DNA of 64,000 bases from Roseateles_E cavernae (lineage in GTDB: Bacteria; Pseudomonadota; Gammaproteobacteria; Burkholderiales; Burkholderiaceae_C), in assembly GCF_040187885.1 (NCBI RefSeq), contig NZ_JBDPLH010000002.1, positions 186,001 to 250,000 on the forward strand. Reading direction: 5' to 3'. Shown piece by piece: positions 16,654 through 25,496 of this stretch; position 1 is the stretch's first letter; every line of letters begins with the position of its first letter. The translations under genes and the position numbers were made by a program. The notes beneath the pieces were generated by a model. That model made no database searches. It was not told the DNA's origin and saw only the letters and a list, made by a program, of their open reading frames with translations.

Positions 16654-17622
16654 ATGCGCCTTCACCGCCGCCCCCTGCTGGCCGCCGCCTTGCTGCTTGC
16701 CTTGCCGTTATCGGCCCTGGCCGACTATCCGGACAAGCCGGTCAAGCTGATCGTGCCCTTCGCGGCGGGTGGCTCCACCGATATGGTGGCGCGCCTGCTG
16801 GCCGAGAAGATGGGGCCCTTCCTGGGCAAGACCGTGGTGGTCGAGAACCGCGGCGGTGGCGGCGGCACCCTGGGCACCGATGCGGTGGCCAAGGCCGCGC
16901 CGGACGGCTACACCATAGGCATGGCGACACAAAGCACCCATGGCGCCAACCCGGCCGTCTACACCAAGCTGCCCTATGACGCGGTGAAGGACTTCGCGCC
17001 CATCAGCAATGTGCTGGCCGTGCCCAGCGTCTTCGTCGTCCACCCCAGCGTGCCGGCCAAGACCATGAAGGAATTCATTGCGCTGGCCAAGGCCGCGCCG
17101 GGCAAGTACAGCTTCGCCTCGCCGGGCAATGGCTCGCTGGGTCATGTGAACATCGAGCAGTTCATGGACCTGGCCGGCATCGAGTTGCTGCACATCCCCT
17201 ACAAGGGCGCGGGCCAGGCCTCGACCGATGCGCTGGCCGGTGTCGTCAATGCGATGACCGACAACCTGCCCTCGACCCTGCCCCATATCAAGGCCGGCAA
17301 GCTGCGCGCGCTGGCCGTGCTGGCGCCGCAGCGGGCGGCGGTGCTGCCCGAGGTGCCGACCTACAAGGAGTTGGGCTTTGCCGAGATGGCCGAGGGCGGC
17401 TGGTTCGGCCTGGTCGCGCCGGCCGGCACGCCGCCGGCGGTGCTGAAGAAGCTGCACGAGGCGGCCCACAAGGCGATGCAGACGCCGGAGTTCAAGGAGA
17501 AGGCCGCGTCCATCTCCGGCATCGCGATGGCCAACAGCCCCGAGCAGTTCGCCCTGCAGATCCGCGCCGCGCTGGACAAGTATCAGCGTATCGTCACCAA
17601 GGCCAAGATCCGCCTGGACTGA
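16654..17622 (+). CDS. tripartite tricarboxylate transporter-type substrate-binding protein (Bug family)
   Basis: The 322-residue periplasmic receptor has a signal peptide (LLAAALLLALPLSALA) followed by the family opening YPDKPVKLIVPFAAGGSTDMVARLL given here as positions 24-48. The VVVENRGGGGGTLGTDAVAKA, PDGYTIG and HIPYKGAGQA segments are all diagnostic of Bug receptors. These bind carboxylates or related small acids. No TctA/TctB membrane genes lie nearby, as is usual for the many orphan Bug proteins of Burkholderiales. It is divergent from the LysR gene and 5 bp upstream of an N-formylglutamate amidohydrolase gene, which suggests an acylated amino acid as ligand. Confidence 0.95.
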   Translation: MRLHRRPLLAAALLLALPLSALADYPDKPVKLIVPFAAGGSTDMVARLLAEKMGPFLGKTVVVENRGGGGGTLGTDAVAKAAPDGYTIGMATQSTHGANPAVYTKLPYDAVKDFAPISNVLAVPSVFVVHPSVPAKTMKEFIALAKAAPGKYSFASPGNGSLGHVNIEQFMDLAGIELLHIPYKGAGQASTDALAGVVNAMTDNLPSTLPHIKAGKLRALAVLAPQRAAVLPEVPTYKELGFAEMAEGGWFGLVAPAGTPPAVLKKLHEAAHKAMQTPEFKEKAASISGIAMANSPEQFALQIRAALDKYQRIVTKAKIRLD

Positions 17623-17627
17623 TCACG

Positions 17628-18488
17628 ATGCGCTTCACGCCCGACACCGCGTTCCGCCTGCAGCTGCCTGGGGGGCAAGACCTGCCCCTGGTCTGTGACT
17701 CGCCGCACAGCGGCGTCGACTACCCGGACGACTTCGACAGCTGCCTGCCGCCGCTGACGCTGCGCCGCGGCGAGGACACCCATGTGGACGCGCTCTGGCA
17801 GGCCGCGCCGGCCCAGGGTGCGACGCTGCTGGCGGCGCGCTTCCCGCGCAGCTATATCGACCCCAACCGCGAGCTCGCCGACCTCGATCCGGCACTGCTG
17901 GCCGAGCCCTGGCCCGAGCCGCTGGCGCCCGGCGAGAAGACCCGGCTGGGCTATGGCCTGATCTGGCGCCAGGTGGCCAAGGACCAGCCGATCTATGCGC
18001 GCAAACTCTCGGTGGCCGAGGTGCAGGCCCGCATCGCCAACTGCTGGAAGCCCTATCACGCGGCGCTCGACGCGGCGGTCGAGCGCGCCCATGCCCGCTT
18101 CGGCGCGGTCTGGCATCTGAACCTGCACTCGATGCCCAACAACGCCTTCGAGCGCCTGGGCCTGACGCGCAGCGATGCGCTGGCCGATTTCGTGCTGGGC
18201 GACCGCGACGGCACGACTTGCGAGCCGGCCCTGCTGGACGTGATCGAGGCCAGCCTGCGCGGCCATGGCTATAGCGTCGCGCGCAACGATCCCTACAAGG
18301 GCGTGGCCCTGATCGGCCGCATTGGCCGGCCGGCCGAGCGCCGCCACAGCCTGCAGATCGAGATCCGCCGCCCGCTCTATATGGACGAGCTCACGCGCGA
18401 GCGCAACGCCGGCTTCGAGCCGCTGCGGCAATGCCTGACGGCGACGCTGGCGGCGGTGGCTGCCCATGTGCGCACGCAGCTTGACTGA
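17628..18488 (+). CDS. N-formylglutamate amidohydrolase family protein
   Basis: The 286-residue cytoplasmic enzyme carries the family motifs LVCDSPHSGVDYP (metal site), RGEDTHVDALW, YIDPNREL, LNLHSMPN and the late LQIEIRRPLYMD. Known members release formate from N-formyl-L-glutamate, the last step of one histidine degradation route. No other hut genes lie nearby. It starts 5 bp after the Bug receptor stop, so the two are probably one operon under the divergent LysR regulator, coupling uptake and deformylation or deacylation of a related compound. Confidence 0.92.
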   Translation: MRFTPDTAFRLQLPGGQDLPLVCDSPHSGVDYPDDFDSCLPPLTLRRGEDTHVDALWQAAPAQGATLLAARFPRSYIDPNRELADLDPALLAEPWPEPLAPGEKTRLGYGLIWRQVAKDQPIYARKLSVAEVQARIANCWKPYHAALDAAVERAHARFGAVWHLNLHSMPNNAFERLGLTRSDALADFVLGDRDGTTCEPALLDVIEASLRGHGYSVARNDPYKGVALIGRIGRPAERRHSLQIEIRRPLYMDELTRERNAGFEPLRQCLTATLAAVAAHVRTQLD

Positions 18489-18593
18489 ACTGTCCCCGCC
18501 CGCTGTGGACAAGTTCGTGGGCAAGCTGCCCACAGTGGCGCCAAGTGATTGATTCCTAAGGGGATTGCTTGGCCTGCTGCAATATGAGGCAGG

Positions 18594-19124
18594 TCAGGGT
18601 TGCTCGGCCAGCGCCTTCAGATTGGCCAGGCCGGCCTCGAAGTCGGGGCCGACCATGCGGTCGCCGAACAGGGCCAGCCAGCGGAACAGCGGGTTCGCGC
18701 CCATATCGCCGTTCATCACCCAGCTGATCTTCGTGCCCGGGCCGCTGGGTTCCAGGCGCAGCTCGCCCTGCGAGGTGGTGCCGAAGTCGGGGAAGAACAG
18801 CTCGTAGCCCAGGCGCTGGCCGGGCTCGGCGGTGGTGAAGGTCATGCGGCCGTCGCCCTCGCTCTTGCTCTTCCAGGCCCAGACGGCGCCGCTGCCCGAC
18901 TCGGGGCCGCTGTACTCGATCTGCATCGCCGGGTCGCGCTGGTTCCAGACCGACCATTGCTTCCAGTGGCGCGGGTTGGCCACCAGCGCATAGACCTTGT
19001 CGGGCGCGGCCTGGATCTGCGCCGTGCGCGTCACGGTGAACTTGGACGACAGCAGCAGGCCGCCCAGCAGCAGCACCGCGACCAGACCGAGCAGCAGCAC
19101 AGCAAGTGTCTTCAGCAATTTCAT
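18594..19124 (-). CDS. membrane-anchored SRPBCC-family protein
   Basis: The 176-residue protein has a single N-terminal membrane segment (LKTLAVLLLGLVAVLLLGGLLL) at residues 3-24, then a START/SRPBCC-type domain starting at FTVTRTAQIQAAPDKVYALV. It includes the typical HWKQWSVWNQRDP segment. The domain forms a hydrophobic ligand-binding pocket; the ligand is unknown. The ATG at 19124 has a GGAGG Shine-Dalgarno 6-7 bases upstream, which decides against the in-frame start at 19172. It is divergent from the PhyH dioxygenase gene. Confidence 0.88.
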   Translation of the reverse strand: MKLLKTLAVLLLGLVAVLLLGGLLLSSKFTVTRTAQIQAAPDKVYALVANPRHWKQWSVWNQRDPAMQIEYSGPESGSGAVWAWKSKSEGDGRMTFTTAEPGQRLGYELFFPDFGTTSQGELRLEPSGPGTKISWVMNGDMGANPLFRWLALFGDRMVGPDFEAGLANLKALAEQP

Positions 19125-19211
19125 GGTGACCTCCAGGCCGCTCAGCTTGCCGCCGTGCCCAGCCCCTCGCAATGGGGACAGGCCCTAAACTGCGCGCTCC
19201 AGGAGTGAAGC

Positions 19212-20060
19212 ATGCTGAGCCAAGAACAGAAATCCAGCTTTGACGAACAGGGCTTCCTGATACTGCCCCATTTCAAGAACGCCGCCCAGATCGCCGCGCT
19301 GCGCGCGCGCGCCGAGGCCCTGGTCGAGGCCTTCGATCCTGGCGAGCAGCGCGCCATCTTCACGACCCAGGAGCAGGAGCGCAACGTCGACGACTACTTC
19401 CTCGACTCCGACGACAAGATGCGCTGCTTCTTCGAGGAGGAGGCCTTCGACGCCCAGGGCCGGCTGCGCCAGGCCAAGGCCTTGTCGATCAACAAGATCG
19501 GCCATGCGATGCATGACCTGGACCCGGTATTCCGCGAGTTCTCCAGCGGGCCCGAGCTGGCGGCCGTGGCCCGCGATGTGGGCCTGAGCCGGCCGCAGGT
19601 CTGGCAGTCCATGTATATCTTCAAGCAGCCGGGCATAGGCGGCGAGGTGCGCTGGCACCAGGACGCCAGCTTCTTCGACAGCGAGCCCATCACCGTGACG
19701 ACCTTCTGGTTCGCGCTGGAGGATGCGACGCGCGACAACGGCTGCCTGTGGGCCGAGCCGGGGGGCCATCGCGGGCCTCGTGGCGTGTTGCGCGAGCGCT
19801 TTGTGCGCGAGGGCCGGCGGGCCTGGATGGAGACGCTGGACGAAACGCCCTGGCCCTCGGTCGAGGCGCTGGCCGAGCCGCTGGAGGTTGAGGCCGGCGC
19901 GCTGGTGATCTTCCATGGCCTGCTGCCTCATTACAGCGCGCCGAACCGCTCGGCGCACTCACGCCATGCCTACACCTTGCATGTGACCGATGCGGCCAGC
20001 GCCTATTCGCCACGCAACTGGCTGCAGCGCGGACCGCAGCTGCCGGTCCGGGGCTTCTGA
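19212..20060 (+). CDS. phytanoyl-CoA dioxygenase (PhyH) family protein
   Basis: The 282-residue protein is a non-haem iron, 2-oxoglutarate-dependent dioxygenase. The facial triad is H149 and D151 in RWHQDASFF plus the histidine of GLLPHYSAPN; the 2-oxoglutarate-binding Arg is probably in SRHAY. The ATG at 19212 follows an AGGAG Shine-Dalgarno. The family hydroxylates varied small molecules and lipids, so the substrate is not set by sequence. No obvious partner genes adjoin it. Confidence 0.92.
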   Translation: MLSQEQKSSFDEQGFLILPHFKNAAQIAALRARAEALVEAFDPGEQRAIFTTQEQERNVDDYFLDSDDKMRCFFEEEAFDAQGRLRQAKALSINKIGHAMHDLDPVFREFSSGPELAAVARDVGLSRPQVWQSMYIFKQPGIGGEVRWHQDASFFDSEPITVTTFWFALEDATRDNGCLWAEPGGHRGPRGVLRERFVREGRRAWMETLDETPWPSVEALAEPLEVEAGALVIFHGLLPHYSAPNRSAHSRHAYTLHVTDAASAYSPRNWLQRGPQLPVRGF

Positions 20061-20067
20061 GGATGCT

Positions 20068-20508
20068 TCAGTGAAGCAGTGAGGCGGGGCGGTCCGGATC
20101 GGAGCGCTCGCGCCAGGCTTCCTGGGTCTGCTCGCGGGCGGCCTGCAGCTGCTGACACAGCTCGAACACGCCCAGGCCATCGGCCTCGCCGGCCACCGCT
20201 TCCGGCGTCGCGACGGTGGCCAGCGCCGGCAGATCGGCCAGCGCGCCCAGCAGCTCGAACAGCAGTTCCAGGCCCGGCTCGCCGCCGGGCTCCAGCTGGC
20301 GCGCCGCGCCGAGGCTGCGGCACAGATACCAGCAGGCGCTGGCGGCGTCGTCGCAGCGGGCATGCTCCAGCGCCAGCTGCTGCAGCGCCGCGCTGCGCTC
20401 GGCCGCCTCCTCATCGACCTCGGCCCGGCACTCATCCAGGCCTTGCCAGGCGGAGTCGTGTTCACTCTGCACGGATTCGCCAGCTCGCTGCTTGATAAGG
20501 ATCGCCAT
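20068..20508 (-). CDS. hypothetical acidic protein
   Basis: The 146-residue protein (MAILIKQRAGESVQSEHDSAW...) is acidic, rich in Ala, Leu and Glu, and predicted to be largely helical. It has three cysteines and no signal peptide or membrane segment. The ATG at 20508 is chosen over 20541 because the preceding residues look random. It converges with the PhyH gene, 7 bp apart, and follows glmU on the same strand after about 130 bp. I do not recognise the family. Confidence 0.6.
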   Translation of the reverse strand: MAILIKQRAGESVQSEHDSAWQGLDECRAEVDEEAAERSAALQQLALEHARCDDAASACWYLCRSLGAARQLEPGGEPGLELLFELLGALADLPALATVATPEAVAGEADGLGVFELCQQLQAAREQTQEAWRERSDPDRPASLLH

Positions 20509-20637
20509 GACTGCAGGCCTTGAAGAAGAAACTGCTGCCAATGCTAGGCATCGGGCTGTTCCGCAGCTGTCCCTTGTTCATGGTTGTTGAGGGTTATTGG
20601 CGGCCATGGCCCCGGATTCTCGTGCATTTGTCACGGC

Positions 20638-22011
20638 TCAGCGCTTTTTGCTCGGGCGGGTCCAGCCGGCGATGCCGGCCTGTTTGCCGCGTGCCACAGC
20701 GAGCTCGCCGGCCGCCACCGGCTTGGTGATCGTGGAGCCGCCGCCTATCGTCGCGCCGGCGCCGATCTCGACCGGGGCCACCAGCACGCAGTTGCTGCCC
20801 ACATGCACATCGGCGCCGATCACGGTGCGGTGCTTGTTGGCGCCGTCGTAATTGGCGGTGATGGAGCCGGCGCCATAGTTGACCCGCTCACCCACCGTGG
20901 CGTCGCCCAGATAGGCCAGGTGGTTGGCCTTGGCGCCCTTGGCCAGGGTCGAATTCTTGACCTCGACAAAGTTGCCGATATGGACCTCGGCGCCCAGTTC
21001 GGCGCCGGGCCGCAGCCGCGCGAACGGCCCGATCAGCGCGCCTTCGCCGACCGTGACGCCCTGGGCCTCGCCGTCGATATGGGTGAACTCATGGATGCGG
21101 GCGCCGGCCGCGATGCGGGCGTTGCGGATCACGCAGTTGGCGCCGATGCGCACGCCGTCGCCCAGCACGACCTGACCCTCGAAGACGCAGTTGACGTCGA
21201 TCTCGACATCCTGGCCACAGCTCAGCGTGCCGCGCAGATCGAAACGTGCCGGGTCGGCCAGACGCACGCCGGCCTCCAGCAGCGCGCCGGCCTGCAGATG
21301 CTGGAAGCGGCGCTCCAGATCGGCCAGCTGCAAGGGGCTGTTGACGCCCAGCACCTCGGTCTCGCTGCCGGTCTTGACGCTGACCACCGGCACGCCCTCG
21401 GCCACGGCCATCGCGACGATGTCTGTCAGGTAGTACTCGCCCTGGACGTTGTCGTTTTTCAAGGCCGCGACCCAGCGCTTCAGCGCCCCCGTCGGTGCGG
21501 CCATCATGCCGGTGTAGCACTCGCGGATCTGGCGTTGCTCGGGCGTGGCGTCCTTGTGCTCGACGATGGCTTTGACGAGCTCTCCCTCGCGCACGATACG
21601 GCCATAGCCACTCGGGTCACTGTATTCGATGGTCAGCAGCACCAGCTTCTCGCCGCCGCAGGCCTCGACCAGCTGGCGCGTCGTCGCGGCGCTGATCAGC
21701 GGCGTGTCGCCGTTGAGTATCAGGGTGCTGCCGCTGTCGGGCAGATGCGGTACGACCTGCTGGATCGCATGGCCGGTGCCGAGCTGGGGCATCTGGCGCA
21801 CAAAGGCGATGCCGGGGCCGGCCACCGCCGCCTCGACCTGCTCGGCGCCATGGCCGGTGATCACCAGGCGCTGGGCGGCGCCCAGCTCGGCCGTGGTGTC
21901 CAGCACATGCCGCAGCAGCGAGCGGCCCGCCAGCTTGTGCAGGACCTTGGGCAGGGTGGACTTCATGCGGGTGCCCTTGCCCGCGGCCATGATGACCAGG
22001 TTCAACGTCAT
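20638..22011 (-). CDS. glmU: bifunctional N-acetylglucosamine-1-phosphate uridyltransferase / glucosamine-1-phosphate acetyltransferase
   Basis: The 457-residue enzyme makes UDP-GlcNAc, the precursor of peptidoglycan and lipopolysaccharide. The N-terminal pyrophosphorylase domain has VIMAAGKGTRMKSTLPKVLH, GTGHAIQQ and the metal/nucleotide site LILNGDTPL. The C-terminal half is a left-handed beta-helix of hexapeptide repeats, ending in NLAYLGDATVG-like and NYDGANKHRT segments for acetyl transfer. Length is normal. It is the last recognisable enzyme gene of a long minus-strand run; glmS is not adjacent in this window. Confidence 0.98.
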   Translation of the reverse strand: MTLNLVIMAAGKGTRMKSTLPKVLHKLAGRSLLRHVLDTTAELGAAQRLVITGHGAEQVEAAVAGPGIAFVRQMPQLGTGHAIQQVVPHLPDSGSTLILNGDTPLISAATTRQLVEACGGEKLVLLTIEYSDPSGYGRIVREGELVKAIVEHKDATPEQRQIRECYTGMMAAPTGALKRWVAALKNDNVQGEYYLTDIVAMAVAEGVPVVSVKTGSETEVLGVNSPLQLADLERRFQHLQAGALLEAGVRLADPARFDLRGTLSCGQDVEIDVNCVFEGQVVLGDGVRIGANCVIRNARIAAGARIHEFTHIDGEAQGVTVGEGALIGPFARLRPGAELGAEVHIGNFVEVKNSTLAKGAKANHLAYLGDATVGERVNYGAGSITANYDGANKHRTVIGADVHVGSNCVLVAPVEIGAGATIGGGSTITKPVAAGELAVARGKQAGIAGWTRPSKKR

Positions 22012-22056
22012 AGCGATCAGCGCGGTTTGAGAAGCCGCGATTATCGACGACGCTTG

Positions 22057-22659
22057 TTACCGGACTCTTTGCACCGCGATCGCGTGGGGCTCCGGGCGGG
22101 TGTTCGGGAAGTCGCTCAGCGCGGCCTCGAACATCGCGCTGATCAGATCGGCATCGCCCTGGGTCAGGCCGTCATTGCTGGCGCGTGCCTCGTACAGCGG
22201 CTCGCTGCTGCCACGGTCGCGCAGCAGCAGGGCCACCTCGCGGTCATAGCGCCGGTCCACCGGATAGTGCGGCGGGTAGTAGTAGGAGCGACCCATGCGA
22301 CCATAGCGCCAGGCATTGATATTGCCGTGCCAGCGCCACCACAGCGGGTCGTCCCAGGGGGCGCGCTCCTGCGTGCTGACGCGCACGCCCAGTGCCACCA
22401 GCACATCGGCGCTCTTGGCATCGGCGGCGGGCCTGAAGCCGGCCTTCTCCAGCGCCACGCGGGCGGCATCCTCAAGCTCGGTCTGGCGCGAGCCTTCCTG
22501 CTGCTGCGAGGGCAGGCGCTCGAAGGCATAGCTGCCGGGCGCGCGGCCAGCCGGCCAGGTGCCGAAGCTGGTGACCTCGGAGCGTATCGTGTAGGGGCCG
22601 CTGCAGGCGCTCAGAGCCGCCAGCGCAACAGCGCTCAACAAGAGGTGACGTCTTTGCAT
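22057..22659 (-). CDS. DUF4136 lipoprotein
   Basis: The 200-residue protein has a lipoprotein signal peptide with lipobox LSAC at residues 16-19, so it is lipidated at C19. The mature part has the DUF4136 pattern (FGTWPAGRAPGSYAFERLPSQ, LEDAARVALEKAGFRP, ADVLVALGV). A tyrosine/tryptophan-rich stretch (WWRWHGNINAWRYGRMG, YYYPPHYP) lies in the middle. A perfect AAGGAGG lies 12 bases upstream of the ATG. The function is unknown; it is probably anchored in the outer membrane. Confidence 0.9.
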   Translation of the reverse strand: MQRRHLLLSAVALAALSACSGPYTIRSEVTSFGTWPAGRAPGSYAFERLPSQQQEGSRQTELEDAARVALEKAGFRPAADAKSADVLVALGVRVSTQERAPWDDPLWWRWHGNINAWRYGRMGRSYYYPPHYPVDRRYDREVALLLRDRGSSEPLYEARASNDGLTQGDADLISAMFEAALSDFPNTRPEPHAIAVQRVR

Positions 22660-22723
22660 GATGATTTCTTGCCTCCTTGGTAAGCGCCTATTCTGAACCG
22701 CTCTTGTTAGCTGCGTGTAAAGC

Positions 22724-23665
22724 TCAGTCTTCGTCGCGGTGAAGCTTGATCACCGAGGCCGGCGTGGCCGGGCTGCCGCAGGCCTCGTCCTCGTCGAAGG
22801 CGATATCGCCGTCGGGCTCGGGTGTGCCGCTGGCCTTGATGGTTTCGAAGGGGAAGAGCTTGCGGTCCATCATGTGCGAGGGGACGATATTGCTCATCGC
22901 GGTGAACATGTTCTCGACCCGGCCCGGGAAGCGGCGGTCCCAGTCGTTGAGCATGGCCTTGACCTGCACGCGCTGCAGGTTCTCCTGGCTGCCGCAGAGA
23001 TTGCACGGGATGATGGGGAACTCGCGGTGCTCGGCCCAGCGCACCAGGTCCGGCTCGCGCACATAGGCCAGCGGGCGTATCACGACGTTCCTGCCGTCAT
23101 CGCTGACCAGCTTGGGCGGCATGCCCTTCATGCGGCTGCCGAAGAACATATTCAGGAACAGGGTCGTGACGATGTCGTCGCGGTGGTGGCCCAGCGCGAT
23201 CTTGGTCGCGCCGATCTCCTCGGCGACGCGGTAGAGGATGCCGCGGCGCAGCCGCGAGCACAGGCTGCAGGTGGTCTTGCCCTCGGGGATCAGGCGCTTG
23301 ACGATGGAGTAGGTGTCCTGCTCCTCGATGTGGAAATCGACGCCGCGGCTCTTCAGATAGGCCGGCAGGATCTCTTCCGGGAAGCCCGGCTGCTTCTGGT
23401 CGAGGTTGACCGCGACGATGTCGAACTTGATCGGCGCGCGCTGTTTCAGGTTGATCAGGATGTCCAGCAGCGAATAGCTGTCCTTGCCACCCGATACGCA
23501 GACCATGACCTTATCGCCGTCTTCGATCATATTGAAGTCGGTGATGGCCTGGCCGACCTGGCGGTGCAGTCGCTTGGACAGCTTGTTGATCTCCAGCGCG
23601 GCCTTCTTGTCGGCCTCGCTGTTGGCCGCCGATGCTTCGGCGGGGGCGAGCAGGGTGTCGCTCAT
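22724..23665 (-). CDS. ttcA: tRNA cytosine(32) 2-sulfurtransferase TtcA
   Basis: The 313-residue enzyme installs 2-thiocytidine at tRNA position 32. The PP-loop motif SGGKDS is at 58-63. The CSLC pair and the CNLCGS region hold the cysteines that bind the iron-sulfur cluster. The ATG at 23665 has AAGGA upstream and is preferred over the longer frame from 23734, whose extra residues are low-complexity. It follows folB by 10 bp in a ttcA-folB-folM group. The C-terminus is acidic and variable. Confidence 0.96.
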   Translation of the reverse strand: MSDTLLAPAEASAANSEADKKAALEINKLSKRLHRQVGQAITDFNMIEDGDKVMVCVSGGKDSYSLLDILINLKQRAPIKFDIVAVNLDQKQPGFPEEILPAYLKSRGVDFHIEEQDTYSIVKRLIPEGKTTCSLCSRLRRGILYRVAEEIGATKIALGHHRDDIVTTLFLNMFFGSRMKGMPPKLVSDDGRNVVIRPLAYVREPDLVRWAEHREFPIIPCNLCGSQENLQRVQVKAMLNDWDRRFPGRVENMFTAMSNIVPSHMMDRKLFPFETIKASGTPEPDGDIAFDEDEACGSPATPASVIKLHRDED

Positions 23666-23675
23666 GGCTTGTTCC

Positions 23676-24071
23676 TTACGATTGCTTGAGGCCGAAGACC
23701 TCGACGCCGACCGCATCGCAGTCGGGGTAGACATCCGGCTTTTCCGTGGACACGCGGGCCGCCTTGACGCGCGGATGCGCCAGCATCAGGGCCAGGATGT
23801 CGTCGCACAGCGTTTCCTGCAGATGGATATGGCCGCGGCCGACGCGCTCGGCGATGGTGCGGCGCATGAAGTCATAGTCGACCACCTCGTGCAGCTCGTC
23901 GGCGGTCGGTGTCGACTGGGCCAGCGGGATGTAGAGGTCGACATTGATCAGCACGCGCTGTTCGCCCTTCTTCTCGAAGTCGTGCACGCCGATATTGATC
24001 CAGACCTCGTAGTCGCGTAGGAACAGGCGGCGGCAGTCGAGCAGGGCCGGGTGGGCAAGAGGGCTGTGCAT
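23676..24071 (-). CDS. folB: dihydroneopterin aldolase
   Basis: The 131-residue enzyme cleaves 7,8-dihydroneopterin in folate synthesis. Family landmarks are the WINIGVHDFEKKGEQRVLIN region, DYDFMRRTI and the C-terminal STEKPDVYPDCDAVGVEV with its catalytic lysine. Length is normal for FolB. It starts one base after the stop of the folM-like gene and ends 10 bp before ttcA, so the three are an operon. Confidence 0.95.
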   Translation of the reverse strand: MHSPLAHPALLDCRRLFLRDYEVWINIGVHDFEKKGEQRVLINVDLYIPLAQSTPTADELHEVVDYDFMRRTIAERVGRGHIHLQETLCDDILALMLAHPRVKAARVSTEKPDVYPDCDAVGVEVFGLKQS

Positions 24072-24072
24072 A

Positions 24073-24855
24073 TCAAAGGCCTTGTTCGGTCTTGGGGGTC
24101 AGGAACATCACGTCGCGGGCCTGGGCCGCCAGATGCTGGCCGCCATCGACCAGCAAGGTGGTGCCGGTGATGGCCGGCGATTCCAGCAGAAAGCGCACGC
24201 TGCGCGCGATGTCGGTGGGGGTGGAGGAGTAGTGCAGCGGCGTCAGCCGGTGGGCGGCGCTGAACTCGGCCTCGTTCATCGGGCCCGAGGCCAGCGTCAC
24301 GCCGGGCGCGACGCCGCAGACCCGCAGCCGCGGCGCCAGCGCCTGGGCCAGCAAGGTGTTGCAGGCCTCCAATGCGGCCTTGGACAGGGTGTAGGACAGA
24401 TAGTCCGGATTCGGGTTCCAGAGCTTCTGGTCCAGCACATTGACGACGCAGGCCTGGCTTTGCTGCAGACCGGCCTGACGATGCAGGGCCCGCGCCAGCA
24501 CGATGGCCGGCGCGGTATTGGCGCGCCAGTGCGCGTCCATGCGGGCATAGCCGAAGCTCTCGACGTCGTCGTACTCGAACAGCGAGGCGTTGTTGACGAC
24601 GGCATCGAGCCGGCCGAAGTGGGCGACGACGGCCGGCAGCAGGGCCTCGCATTCAGGCTCGACGGCCAGGTCGGCGGCAAAGGCCTGAGCCCGAACGCCG
24701 CGTCCGCGCAGCTCGCCCACCAGGGCCATGGCCTCCTCGGCCGAGCTGCGGTAGTGCACGGCCACGCCATAGCCGGCGCCGGCCAGTTCCAGGGCCATCG
24801 CGCGCCCGAGACGGCGGGCGCCGCCGGTGATCAGGACGACAGGGGAGGTGCTCAT
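24073..24855 (-). CDS. folM: SDR-family oxidoreductase, FolM-like (dihydromonapterin/pteridine reductase)
   Basis: The 260-residue short-chain dehydrogenase has TGGARRLGRAMA at its nucleotide-binding turn. This arginine-rich form is typical of FolM/PTR1 pteridine reductases and specific for NADPH. It also has VNNAS, the catalytic YxxxK (SYTLSK) and a C-terminal DGGQHL. FolM reduces dihydromonapterin. Direct adjacency to folB (1 bp) supports a pterin role; the symbol is an inference from motif plus context. The ATG at 24855 is preferred to the GTG at 24861. Confidence 0.85.
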   Translation of the reverse strand: MSTSPVVLITGGARRLGRAMALELAGAGYGVAVHYRSSAEEAMALVGELRGRGVRAQAFAADLAVEPECEALLPAVVAHFGRLDAVVNNASLFEYDDVESFGYARMDAHWRANTAPAIVLARALHRQAGLQQSQACVVNVLDQKLWNPNPDYLSYTLSKAALEACNTLLAQALAPRLRVCGVAPGVTLASGPMNEAEFSAAHRLTPLHYSSTPTDIARSVRFLLESPAITGTTLLVDGGQHLAAQARDVMFLTPKTEQGL

Positions 24856-24892
24856 AGACACAGCGGACCAAAGTGGCCAGCCGCCGATTATC

Positions 24893-25495
24893 TCAGCTGC
24901 GCCAGCGCCGCCAGGCCCGCCAGCCCAGCAGCAGGCTCAGCACGGCCAGATAGATCAGCGGTTCGGTGAAATTGTTCTTGCCGGCGCGCAGCCACAGAAA
25001 GTGCGCGACCGCCACCAGGCTCAGCAGGTAGATGGCCTTGTGCAGCGCCTGCCAGCGCTTGGCGCCCAGCGCCTTGATCGCGCGGTTGAACGAGCTCAGC
25101 GCCAGCGGCAGCATCAGCAGCCAGGTCGTGAAACCCAGCAGTATGAAAGGCCTCTTGGCGATGTCGCGGGCGATCTCGCCGAGATCCAGGCCCTGGTCCA
25201 GCCAGCCATAGGCCAGCAGATGCAGGCTGGCATAGAAGAAAGCGAACAGGCCCAGCAGGCGCCGAAAGCGCGCCAGCGCCGGCTGGTTGCTGATCACCCG
25301 CAGCGGCGTGACCGCCAGTGTGATGCAGATGAAGCGCAGCGCCCAGTCGCCCAGGCCGCGTATCACCGCCTCGGCCGGGTTCGCGCCCAGGGTGTTGGCG
25401 ACGGCGCCCCAGAGCAAATCGGCGAAGGGCAGCAGGCACAGCAGGAACAGCAGGGGCTTGGCTGCAGGGTGCAGCCACCAGGAGCGTCGCGCCAC
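24893..25495 (-). CDS. msrQ: protein-methionine-sulfoxide reductase haem-binding subunit MsrQ
   Basis: The 200-residue inner-membrane protein has about six membrane segments and the MsrQ pattern, with haem-ligand histidines in ASLHLLAYGWLDQG and LHKAIYLLSLVAVAHFLW. It passes electrons from the quinone pool or flavins to MsrP in the periplasm. The start is GTG at 25495, two bases after the msrP stop. It is the last gene of the msrPQ pair. Confidence 0.95.
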   Translation of the reverse strand: MARRSWWLHPAAKPLLFLLCLLPFADLLWGAVANTLGANPAEAVIRGLGDWALRFICITLAVTPLRVISNQPALARFRRLLGLFAFFYASLHLLAYGWLDQGLDLGEIARDIAKRPFILLGFTTWLLMLPLALSSFNRAIKALGAKRWQALHKAIYLLSLVAVAHFLWLRAGKNNFTEPLIYLAVLSLLLGWRAWRRWRS

Positions 25496-25496
25496 G

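Noticed and set aside
22021..22039. CGCGG...CCGCG hairpin between the DUF4136 gene and glmU
   Set aside because: Only a 5-bp stem with a 9-base loop and no T-run; expected by chance in GC-rich DNA.
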